Assembly (NCBI GenBank): GCA_020635995.1
Contig: JACJYS010000002.1
Span: 310,001 to 374,000 of the forward strand
Source of the DNA: Chitinophagales bacterium
Lineage (GTDB): Bacteria; Bacteroidota; Bacteroidia; Chitinophagales; UBA8649
DNA length: 64,000 nucleotides
Direction: 5' to 3'
Shown: in pieces, positions 24,804-33,505 of the stretch
Numbering within the stretch: the stretch's first letter is position 1
How the letters are laid out: each line of letters starts with the position of its first letter
Notes under the pieces: generated by a model
The model's input: the letters and a program-made list of their open reading frames with translations, nothing else
Told to the model about the DNA's origin: nothing
Databases searched by the model: none
Program-made: the position numbers and the translations under genes

Positions 24804-27365
24804 TTATTTCAACGAAGTACCCAAAACCACATTTTTCTTTATAACTTTTTTCTTGCCCGATTCATTAAATAATTCAAACACAATAATATAAATACCAACA
24901 TCCGCTTTTTCAAAGTTGTTGTTTGTACCGTTCCATTGCCATGTGTTATTTGTGCCTAAAAGTTGGTTTTGTGCCAGCAGTTTTACCTTTCGCCCTAAAG
25001 CATCATATACCGTTATGTCTGCCACTTCGCCTACAGTGGCATTATTATAACTTATAAGGCAAAAATCATTATATCCATCTTCATTTGGAGTAAAAACCTC
25101 TGGTTCTACGCTTATATTGTCTGCTTGATTTACATTAAAAGCTTGAGAATTTTGAGCAGTAGGTGTTGCATAGTTATAAGTGCGTGCCGCACTATGCCAG
25201 TTATTTTTATCGTTTGTAGGTTCAGTTGCCTGTATGCGTTCTAAACTTACTCCATCTTGCACATCAAGCAATTCAAAATGCCAAGATTTATCGTAGTATA
25301 AAGAATCAAACCAGACGCCATTTTTTTGTTTTAAAACAGCTATACTTTTATCGTCATTAAAATTAGGTAAACGGCACTCATAAAGCCAACCGGGATTAGC
25401 TACATAATGCAATTCTTGTAGCAAAGCAGTATCTAAAGTAAGAACGGTATAGCTACCGGGCATCAATCTTATTTTGTCAATAAATAATGAATCTGTTAAT
25501 AGCTGAGGATTATTGCCATCGTATTCTAAAACCTCTAAGCCTAATACTTCAAAAGCTGTGTTTTGAGTATTATAAATTTCTAAAAAATCAATACCTCCAC
25601 TTACGGGATTAAATAGAATTTCATTAATAATTAAATCTCCTTTTTGAGGTGTTTGGTATAAAAAGAAACTGTCGGTAGTATTGGGCAAAACATTGTTAAA
25701 ACAATCTTGTAAGTTGGATAATTGAAGTACATACGGCTGTCCTGTTTGAAGTGGCTGAGCTAAGTGCACGGTAAGTGTATTTGTACTGCTAATGTAAGCT
25801 TGTTCTACTCCATTGTTAAGCACATTAACATTTTGAGTGCCAATATTTTGTGCTTCAGTATTTAAACTAACTAATAATGTAGTATCATTGTCTATAATTA
25901 TATCTTGTATAGTTATTGGTGTAGATGAAAAACTATAGTTTACTACACTATTTTCCGTGCCGGGAGTTGCCCCTGATGTATTAAAAGAGGGAAACCAATT
26001 ATAAAAAGGTGTACATATTTCATCGGTAAAAATTCTTTCTAAACTATAGCCACCATTTTTCTTTTGGTTGCCCACGCTATCCGTTTCGTTTCTATACCAA
26101 TCTACTTTATAAGAAACGCTATCTATCAATACATCATAGGTGTTGAATATTTTTAAATTATCGCCACTATTATTTAAAGAAGGAAAGTTGGGAACGCCTA
26201 CCGTTTTTCCAAATAAACTATAATCGGATTCGGCAGTAGTTTTGCATAATAATAAAAAGTTGTGGGGCAAAATAGTATCGTAGGGAATAAGTACTGTATC
26301 TGAGGCATCGGCAAATTTCCAATTATTGAGAAAAATGGTGTCAGAAGATACATTTTTTAACTCTACAAATTCAAAAGCAGGCATACCAAAACTTGGAGTT
26401 TCATCTGCATAAATTTCGTTGATTATTACATTGTGAAATGGCGTATTTATAACTTGAAAATTAAATGTTGTATCTAAGGGATTATTGCTTTCATCTTCTG
26501 TATGAATAGTTATTTGATTATTTGTGCTAAAAAATTGATTAAAATTTAAAAGCAATTCGTTTCCATAATACAAAATGGATAAAGGGTTTAAAGTGCTGTT
26601 GAGCAAATAATTAGCATTATTTATGGCGGTTATGCTATCTAAAACTTCGTCAAAATAAAAAGAAACGCTTTGTAGAGAATTAATGGAGTGAGCAATTAAT
26701 TTAGGCGGAGAATTATCAACATAAATCTGCGAAGTAACATTAAAATCATCAAACCAAAATTTATCTGAGCGAGTAGCGGTATAATCACAAAACACACCAA
26801 AATATGAAGAACTCATATAGGTGTTATCAAATGCTGTTCCTTGGCTAAAATAGCTATTCAAAGCAGAAGATGTGTCAACAAATAATTCAAAATTGCCTAA
26901 GTTATCTCTGTCTATTTTTACTTTCATTTCATTTACAGAAGCGTTGGTTAAGCCATCTGTCCCATCAATAATGTTAGTGGTATTTGTTCCGTCTTGTCGG
27001 TATAAGCTAATTTCATCGGCAGTATTGCCTATCATTATAAAATAGCCATTTAAAGCTTGTTTTAAATTGTCATTATTGCTCATTAAATACACTAAAGCTT
27101 TGTTGCTACTTGAAGGATTAAAATCTAATTTCACATAAAATTCCCAAAAACCATTTATTGCCCCTTGAGATGCTGTGCTTAAAAAACTTTCGGCAGTATT
27201 AGCAGGAGCATTTAAGTGTAATTTTTCATTGGTATCTATTTCAAAACTGTCGGTGTTGCCTATCCATGGCGGATTTGAGTTAAAATTTCCATCAGAAAAA
27301 TTGTCTTGAAATTGACAAAATAAACTTATAGGAAGCAAAAAAAGAAGAACACTCAAGAATTTCAT
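24804..27365 (-). CDS. Lamin-tail-domain T9SS surface protein
   Basis: The 853-residue protein has a signal peptide (MKFLSVLLFLLPISLFCQ), an N-terminal jelly-roll-like region (about 20-215; FQDNFSDGNFNSNPPWIGN), a lamin-tail domain (about 310-420; VIINEIYADETPSFGMPAFEFVELKN), a second LTD-like region (about 580-700; LIINEILFNPVSGGIDFLEIYN), and a C-terminal gliding/T9SS domain (VFTPNEDGYNDFCLI ... VYDALGRKVK). It should be secreted through type IX and attached to the surface. Function unknown; this domain set is frequent in Bacteroidota. Confidence 0.88.
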   Translation of the reverse strand: MKFLSVLLFLLPISLFCQFQDNFSDGNFNSNPPWIGNTDSFEIDTNEKLHLNAPANTAESFLSTASQGAINGFWEFYVKLDFNPSSSNKALVYLMSNNDNLKQALNGYFIMIGNTADEISLYRQDGTNTTNIIDGTDGLTNASVNEMKVKIDRDNLGNFELFVDTSSALNSYFSQGTAFDNTYMSSSYFGVFCDYTATRSDKFWFDDFNVTSQIYVDNSPPKLIAHSINSLQSVSFYFDEVLDSITAINNANYLLNSTLNPLSILYYGNELLLNFNQFFSTNNQITIHTEDESNNPLDTTFNFQVINTPFHNVIINEIYADETPSFGMPAFEFVELKNVSSDTIFLNNWKFADASDTVLIPYDTILPHNFLLLCKTTAESDYSLFGKTVGVPNFPSLNNSGDNLKIFNTYDVLIDSVSYKVDWYRNETDSVGNQKKNGGYSLERIFTDEICTPFYNWFPSFNTSGATPGTENSVVNYSFSSTPITIQDIIIDNDTTLLVSLNTEAQNIGTQNVNVLNNGVEQAYISSTNTLTVHLAQPLQTGQPYVLQLSNLQDCFNNVLPNTTDSFFLYQTPQKGDLIINEILFNPVSGGIDFLEIYNTQNTAFEVLGLEVLEYDGNNPQLLTDSLFIDKIRLMPGSYTVLTLDTALLQELHYVANPGWLYECRLPNFNDDKSIAVLKQKNGVWFDSLYYDKSWHFELLDVQDGVSLERIQATEPTNDKNNWHSAARTYNYATPTAQNSQAFNVNQADNISVEPEVFTPNEDGYNDFCLISYNNATVGEVADITVYDALGRKVKLLAQNQLLGTNNTWQWNGTNNNFEKADVGIYIIVFELFNESGKKKVIKKNVVLGTSLK

Positions 27366-27574
27366 ATAATAAATTTATAGAAAGTTTTTGAGTAAAGCAA
27401 ATTATATAGTGTTTAATTAATATTAAAATGCGTTATGAGCTTAAAAAGACTTCATTTTTTTTGACAAATGTGCATTTGAAATGCAGATTTGCACACTTTT
27501 TATTATTTTGCTATATAATTGTCAAAAAATAAAGTGATAAAATATTCGCAAAAGTTCACTAAAAAAACAATTCA
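27366..27574. other. AT-rich upstream region of the lamin-tail gene
   Basis: The stretch between two leftward surface-protein genes has TGCATTTGAAATGCA (a 7-bp inverted repeat near 27471) inside the wider pair TTTGACAA / TTGTCAAA (about 27460 and 27522). These may be regulatory, but no consensus TAnnTTTG box is clear. No gene was seen. Confidence 0.4.
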
Positions 27575-27650
27575 ATTGTACTATAAGACTATTTATAGTA
27601 CAATCTCTGCTTCTGCCTTATTGGACTATTATATATTCCTAATCGGTATA
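27575..27650 (+). repeat. Copy 3 of the short dispersed intergenic repeat, with 12-bp hairpin
   Basis: ATTGTACTATAA / TTATAGTACAAT (27575-27604) forms a perfect 12-bp stem with a 6-base loop; it runs directly into the shared block TTATTGGACTATTATATATT and ends CTAATCGGTATAA. Copy 2 at 20751-20809 has the same order of parts. Confidence 0.65.
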
Positions 27651-27685
27651 AAAAAACGGGAGCAATTTTAATTGCTCCCGTTTTT
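27651..27685 (-). terminator. Rho-independent terminator of the giant surface-protein gene
   Basis: AAAAACGGGAGCAATT pairs with AATTGCTCCCGTTTTT, giving a 16-bp stem with A and T flanks about 27 bases after the stop codon at 27712. The symmetry allows function in both directions. Confidence 0.9.
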
Positions 27686-27711
27686 ATTATATTCTTTTAT
27701 TGTTTCAAATC

Positions 27712-30700
27712 TTATCTAAATAACGATACCGTTCCTGAAACAATAAATTCTTGGTCGTCTAAAGTTTTAACTCTTACAATATAGCTATAAGCATCTACTG
27801 GCTGGTCTTCTCCTTTAAACTTACCGTCCCATCCATGGTTTGTTTGTCCTACTTCGCTATGAACCATTTCTCCCCATCTGTTATAAACTCTCATTTCTAT
27901 TTCCGGGAAATATTGGCTCGTTACCACTCTAAATATATCGTTTATATTATCATTGTTAGGTGAAAACGCATCCGGTATCATTAATTGGTCTTGGGTTAAT
28001 CCTAAAACATAAACGGTAATAGTTGTTTCATTAACACAGCCGTTAGCATCTGTTATTTGTACAGAATAAGTTGTTTCATCTAATGGAGAAACGGTGTAAG
28101 TACTTCCATTTTGAACACCATCCCATACAAATGAACCACTACCAATAGCTTCTAATATAGATTGGTCGCCAGGATAAATAGAGTCTGGTGTAGCCGTAGC
28201 ATCTATACTTGGCGTAGGATTAATTAATACAGATACTGAAACGGTATCTTCACATCCTTGAGTATTACCAATTACGGTATAAGTAGTAAATCCTACATTT
28301 TGTATAAAGGCTACTCCATTTTCTACATTATTATTGTCCCAAATATAAGTTGTAGCTCCAGAAGCTGTTAATGTTACTGCTGTGCCTTCGCAAAGTGTAT
28401 CGTTAGGTGTAATATTTACATCTACTTGCGGTTGAGATAAAACAGTAATACTTATTGTATCGGCACTTTGGCAGTTTGTAGCGGTATTAGTACCTGTAAC
28501 AATATAATCTTGTGTTCCCACATTTTGACTAAATGGATTACCGTCTAATACTCCGTTAGTCCATAAGTAATTATCTGCATTCCCTGAACCAAATAATGTA
28601 ACATCATTTATTTCGCAAATGGTGTCATTTGGAGCGGCATTAGCTACAACCGTTGGCAATGGATTTACCACTATAGTTAATGATGCTGAGTCTTGACAAC
28701 CGTTTACGTCTGTACCTGTTACCGTATAAACAGTACTTCCTACAGACGGTGTAAATGCTGTTCCATTTTGTACAGTAGGATTCCAACTATAAGTGTCAGC
28801 ACCTCCACCAGTCAATATTATTTGAGTACCAAAACAAACATTATTATCAGATGTGTTAGCTGTTACGTTTGGTGTTGGATTTACGGTTACCGTTACGGTA
28901 TCTCTATTTGTACATCCAGTAGAAGTGTCTGTTCCTGTAACATAATAATCGTGAGTTCCTACCGCTGGTGCAAAATAAACACTGTCTTGATACCCATTAT
29001 CCCACGTATATATATCTGTTCCTGTTCCAAATAAATAAATAGAATCTCCATCACAAATTTCAATATCAGAGGCATTCGCCACTACTGAAGGTAATGGATT
29101 TACTACTATGGTAATTGAATCGCTATTTTGGCAAGTAGTATTTACATCTGTAGTAGATACTATGTATTGTGTAGCTCCCACTGCTGGAGTAAATGCTACT
29201 CCATTCTGAATGGTTGGAGTCCAAGTGTATCCTGTAGCTAACGAGCCTGAAGCTGTTAATGTTACCGATGAACCTTCACAAACTGTATCATTAGGAGAAA
29301 CATTAATTGAAATAGTAGGTAAAGGATTTACTACTAAATTAGTTGTAACTATACTATCACAGCCCGTTATTGAAGAAGCTATAGTGTCCACTGAAACCGT
29401 ATCAGCAGATGGAGAAACTATTGTGCCATCAGGTAATGTATAATTATCATTATAACAAATAGTATCATTAACAGTGCTTTGCAGTTGTGGGGCGGTTAAA
29501 GTGAAGCATGCCGAGTCAATACATCCATTAGCATCAGTTGTGGTAACACAATAAGTTCCAACACCTAAATTAAATACTTCATTAGTTGTTGAAGCACTTG
29601 GGTCATCCCACAAAATACTATGAGGTGCAGCTCCTCCATCAATAAACACTCTTAGATATCCGTCTGTTGCTCCTAAACAAGTTGGATTCATAACAGAATC
29701 TATTGCTGACATAAGCGAGTCAGGTTCCGGTACTAATGCAGAAACTGTATATGTACAACCATTATTGTCTGTTACGGTTACTTCATAAGTTCCCCCTACC
29801 AAATTTACTATGGAATCACTAGTTGAAGATGTATTTAAAGTAGAACTTCCATTATCCCACACATAATCAAAAGGTGCTGTTCCACCATTAACAGAAACCG
29901 TTAAACGTCCATCAGCACTTCCATAACAGCTTACACCTCGGGTATTGCTAACATAGGCAACTAGAGATGCTGGTGTAGGATTTACTGTTGCAACAGCAGA
30001 GTCTTGACAACCCGTAGCTACGTCTGTTACCACTACAGTGTAGTTTCCTACTGCCAAACCTGTCGCTGTGGCTGTTGTTTGGTTAGCATCATCATTCCAT
30101 TGATATGAATAAGTTCCGCTTCCACCTGTAGTCGTTACACTTGCTGAACCATTTGGTCCACAACTCGCATCTGTAGATGAAGTTGCTAAATCTAAATTAA
30201 CAATAGACACCGTTACATAACCGGCATTAGAACATAAGCCCGAAGAGTCAACCATAGTAACATTATAGGTCGTTGTATCTGAAGGTAATGACACGACAGT
30301 AGGACTATCATTAACATCTAATCCACTACTTGGTGCCCAATTTATGGTTCCATTAGGGAGCATCCCTCCCACTGTTAAAGTAACCCCTGTTGTTGCTCCA
30401 GCACATAGTGTTGCATCAGCTGGCATTGCAATAATAGGTCTATCTTCTACATGTAGTTCTAACGTTGTTGGTATTGATAATCCACAACAACTTGTCTCAA
30501 ATCTTAACTCTATTGTGTATATCCCCGGTGTCATGAAATCTATATCTTGTAAGGTTTCATAAGCTACTCCGTCATAATTGTTTGGTGTTGCTCCTCCTCC
30601 TAAATCCCAATGATATATGTAGCCTGTTCCTCCGTTTGTAGCACTAAAGTTTACATCTTCTCCTGCACATATTCTGTATGCTCCATTTACTATAGGTGCC

Positions 30701-33354
30701 GATGTAGTAAATGCCGGCAATACTTGTGAATCTAATAGTATGTTTGCAAAACCAGAATAATTATTGCCTGCATAACCTATATTCTTTCTACCTAATGTGC
30801 TGTATGCTGTTGTTACTGTTGAACCGGTGGCTGAACTTGGACTACTATTTGCCCCAAATGTCCAACTTCCACTTGTCGTTTGTCTAAAATCCATATTTGT
30901 AGCTGTACAAGCTATATCGTCCATAGATATGGTTGGTTGTCCAGCAAGGTTAAATGAATTTTGATTGGTTACAAATGCTGTTCCCGTTCTTTGTATTGCT
31001 TGGGTAGTTCCCGGGCTTCCTGCTAATGGTGTTGGACTTCCATTTGTATTTGAATTTCCTCCTGCTCCTGCTGCTCCTGCCGTTATATTACTTTGTATCA
31101 AATTTGTCCCTGCTCCATTTGAAAGTGCTACTAATCCTCTTGCATCTCCTCCATCTTCTGCCGGTATTGACCAATCTTGATTACCGCCCTTACCCGCTTG
31201 ACTTGTATTTATTTGCGTTCTTACTAAATTATATTGGTCGCAACTGTTTAATCTTACGCCTATTACATCTACGCCCGGCTCTCCTTGAAATTCTATATTC
31301 GGATTTGTAAGTTGACTTCTCACGGTTATGTCTTGAAATCTAAATCCTGTTTGGTTACTTACTTCTATAGCCACTACTTCCGGATTTGGTCCAAACTCAT
31401 TTGGTATTCCTGAACCTTGTACTATTGATGTTGTTGTTGTTGATGTAGAACGGGTTGCCGTTCTTAATATTCTCGTAGCTCCTGCTGTACTTATTTTATC
31501 CCAATTTGGTGTAGCATCATTAAAGCCTCCTTCTAAGGTTAAATAACTGGTTACTCTGTTTATTGTTGAGTCTGTTACATAATCTCCCACTGCCATTTTT
31601 ATGGTCGTTCCATTACATGCTCCTATTTCCATTGCTGTTACTAAATCTAACGGGCTTGCTTTTGTGCCGTCATTTGAAGCTATGCCTGAAGGGGTTACAT
31701 ACAGTACATTACAGGCATTGCTTGTTGGTGCTGCCACTACTACTGTAGCTGTTGCCGTTGATGTACAGCCAAAATTTGATTCCGTTACTTCTACGGTATA
31801 GGTTGTTGTACTCGTAGCATTTACGGTTATATCTGCACTATTAGGAAATGCTCCTGGCGACCAATTGTAGGAATAACTTGAAGAATAGGTGGCACTTAAA
31901 TCGGTAGGCTGTCCACTACAATTAAACGAATTAGCTGGGGTAACACTTACGTTTGGATTGGGGGCTACTCCTACGGTTACTACATCCGTTAAATCACAAC
32001 CATCTGGGAAAGATGCTGTAACTTGATAATTTGTTGACGTAACTGGTGATGCCACAACAGAAGCACCCGATGTGCTTGATAAACCTGTAGCTGGCGACCA
32101 AGTATAACTTGTTGCTGTTGGTGTTGAAGTAGCTGTTAAAGTAGTAGATTCTCCAAAACATATAGTGTCATTAGGACTAACCGAAAGTGTATTAGGACTT
32201 GGTAGCACCTCAATAGTATATGTATAAGTTCCTGCCCCTACTACCGGACAAGCGTCATCTTGTACGTTTACTGTAAAAAAGTGCGTCCCTATATCTCCAT
32301 TACTTGGAGTCCAACAAAACTGACCAACAGGATTAGCTGTATTATTGTTTGTAACTGTAAAATTACCTGTTGGAATTTCATTATTCCATGTCATATTAAT
32401 ATTATCACTTGTATTAGGGTCAGAACCATTTACATTAAAACATAACGTTCCATTGGCACATATTGATGTTTCAAAATTTAAAGGGTCTGTGTTTGGCGAA
32501 CCGTCAATACCAGATAATGACGGAGGTTGATTTGAACAATTTATTACCGTAAACTGCATATCTCTATTAATTTCTCCAATTAATACTCCATTTCTATATT
32601 CTTTAACATTTATACATAAAACACCTACTTGCTGTTGATTGGGTGTAAAAGATATTGCTCCTGTATTAGGATTAACAGTAATTCCAGAAGATGTAGATAG
32701 TGGATTTGTGCCACTATAACTACCAGAATAATTAACAGAATTGCCATTGCCTTCATAACAGTTGCCTAAAGAAAAGTACAAAGAATCTCCATCTGCATCG
32801 CTTACCCCGTGATTATACACTACAGGTTGATTTACACAAACAATTGAACCCGGGGGGTTATTAAACACAGGAGAAGAATTACACGGTGTAGCCGTATTAT
32901 CTAAATGTGCACCTACATACATGTTTTGGCTTGAAGAGCTACTTAAGGTATTTACCGCACCATTTCTACAGCATTGACTCCATCCTAATACCCAGTCATT
33001 ACCACAACCCGCTGGTAAGTTTAATATCCCTTGGTAAATATACCTTTGCACGCCCCACTGTCCATTTCCATTACATGCTGTAGGCTCTCCCGGGCATATT
33101 GGAGTTATGTCAACAGGACTACCTACTTGGCTAAGTGTTATAGACCCACTAGCTCCACATGATGAAGAACTATAATTTAAAACTTGAGAACTAGCGGCAG
33201 TAATACCATTACAATCTCTATATAATGCCATGGTAACACGATATTGCCCTGGACCTAAGCATTCATAAACTATATCTGCACCCATTAAATGCGAAGCATA
33301 AGAATTGCTAATAAGTCCAATAAATAAAATAAATAAGAATATAAGCTTTTTCAT
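27712..33354 (-). CDS. Giant T9SS surface protein with Ig/PKD-like repeats, beta-helix segment and SprB-like repeats
   Basis: The 1880-residue protein has a signal peptide (MKKLIFLFILFIGLISNSYA) and an N-terminal SHLMGADIVYECLG / YRVTMALYRDCNG module common to large Bacteroidota adhesins. Residues about 170-550 hold Ig/cadherin-like modules. About 550-870 read as a pectate-lyase-like beta-helix (YVTPSGIASNDGTKASPLDL, YLTLEGGFND, GFRFQDITVRS). Three SprB-type repeats follow at about 1075, 1160 and 1245 (GGTAPFDYVWDNGSS, YEVTVTDNNGCTYT). About 1330-1790 are six or so Ig-like repeats (NPLPTI, NDTVCEGSSVTLTASG). The end (FSPNNDNINDIFR, VYNRWGEMVHS) is the gliding-motility T9SS signal. A secreted adhesin or gliding-type filament is likely. 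Confidence 0.9.
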   Translation of the reverse strand: MKKLIFLFILFIGLISNSYASHLMGADIVYECLGPGQYRVTMALYRDCNGITAASSQVLNYSSSSCGASGSITLSQVGSPVDITPICPGEPTACNGNGQWGVQRYIYQGILNLPAGCGNDWVLGWSQCCRNGAVNTLSSSSSQNMYVGAHLDNTATPCNSSPVFNNPPGSIVCVNQPVVYNHGVSDADGDSLYFSLGNCYEGNGNSVNYSGSYSGTNPLSTSSGITVNPNTGAISFTPNQQQVGVLCINVKEYRNGVLIGEINRDMQFTVINCSNQPPSLSGIDGSPNTDPLNFETSICANGTLCFNVNGSDPNTSDNINMTWNNEIPTGNFTVTNNNTANPVGQFCWTPSNGDIGTHFFTVNVQDDACPVVGAGTYTYTIEVLPSPNTLSVSPNDTICFGESTTLTATSTPTATSYTWSPATGLSSTSGASVVASPVTSTNYQVTASFPDGCDLTDVVTVGVAPNPNVSVTPANSFNCSGQPTDLSATYSSSYSYNWSPGAFPNSADITVNATSTTTYTVEVTESNFGCTSTATATVVVAAPTSNACNVLYVTPSGIASNDGTKASPLDLVTAMEIGACNGTTIKMAVGDYVTDSTINRVTSYLTLEGGFNDATPNWDKISTAGATRILRTATRSTSTTTTSIVQGSGIPNEFGPNPEVVAIEVSNQTGFRFQDITVRSQLTNPNIEFQGEPGVDVIGVRLNSCDQYNLVRTQINTSQAGKGGNQDWSIPAEDGGDARGLVALSNGAGTNLIQSNITAGAAGAGGNSNTNGSPTPLAGSPGTTQAIQRTGTAFVTNQNSFNLAGQPTISMDDIACTATNMDFRQTTSGSWTFGANSSPSSATGSTVTTAYSTLGRKNIGYAGNNYSGFANILLDSQVLPAFTTSAPIVNGAYRICAGEDVNFSATNGGTGYIYHWDLGGGATPNNYDGVAYETLQDIDFMTPGIYTIELRFETSCCGLSIPTTLELHVEDRPIIAMPADATLCAGATTGVTLTVGGMLPNGTINWAPSSGLDVNDSPTVVSLPSDTTTYNVTMVDSSGLCSNAGYVTVSIVNLDLATSSTDASCGPNGSASVTTTGGSGTYSYQWNDDANQTTATATGLAVGNYTVVVTDVATGCQDSAVATVNPTPASLVAYVSNTRGVSCYGSADGRLTVSVNGGTAPFDYVWDNGSSTLNTSSTSDSIVNLVGGTYEVTVTDNNGCTYTVSALVPEPDSLMSAIDSVMNPTCLGATDGYLRVFIDGGAAPHSILWDDPSASTTNEVFNLGVGTYCVTTTDANGCIDSACFTLTAPQLQSTVNDTICYNDNYTLPDGTIVSPSADTVSVDTIASSITGCDSIVTTNLVVNPLPTISINVSPNDTVCEGSSVTLTASGSLATGYTWTPTIQNGVAFTPAVGATQYIVSTTDVNTTCQNSDSITIVVNPLPSVVANASDIEICDGDSIYLFGTGTDIYTWDNGYQDSVYFAPAVGTHDYYVTGTDTSTGCTNRDTVTVTVNPTPNVTANTSDNNVCFGTQIILTGGGADTYSWNPTVQNGTAFTPSVGSTVYTVTGTDVNGCQDSASLTIVVNPLPTVVANAAPNDTICEINDVTLFGSGNADNYLWTNGVLDGNPFSQNVGTQDYIVTGTNTATNCQSADTISITVLSQPQVDVNITPNDTLCEGTAVTLTASGATTYIWDNNNVENGVAFIQNVGFTTYTVIGNTQGCEDTVSVSVLINPTPSIDATATPDSIYPGDQSILEAIGSGSFVWDGVQNGSTYTVSPLDETTYSVQITDANGCVNETTITVYVLGLTQDQLMIPDAFSPNNDNINDIFRVVTSQYFPEIEMRVYNRWGEMVHSEVGQTNHGWDGKFKGEDQPVDAYSYIVRVKTLDDQEFIVSGTVSLFR

Positions 33355-33475
33355 AAAAAATACGATTAGTGATAATTAGGGCATGAAAATAATATTTTTT
33401 TTGTAATTCAAAGGGTTTTTGCTACTATTTTATCCCTCTATTACCTATTCTACCACTATTTTTAAAACAAAAACC

Positions 33476-33483
33476 TAAATTTG
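33476..33483 (+). promoter_or_regulatory. -7 promoter box TAAATTTG of icmF
   Basis: The box matches TAnnTTTG and predicts a start near 33490, 16 bases before the ATG at 33506. Confidence 0.5.
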
Positions 33484-33505
33484 TACTATAATTTAAACAG
33501 TTTTT

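Noticed and set aside
28693..32530. Several open frames on the plus strand inside the giant surface gene
   Set aside because: They are shadows of Thr/Ser/Gly-rich codons; none has a start context, signal or recognisable domain.
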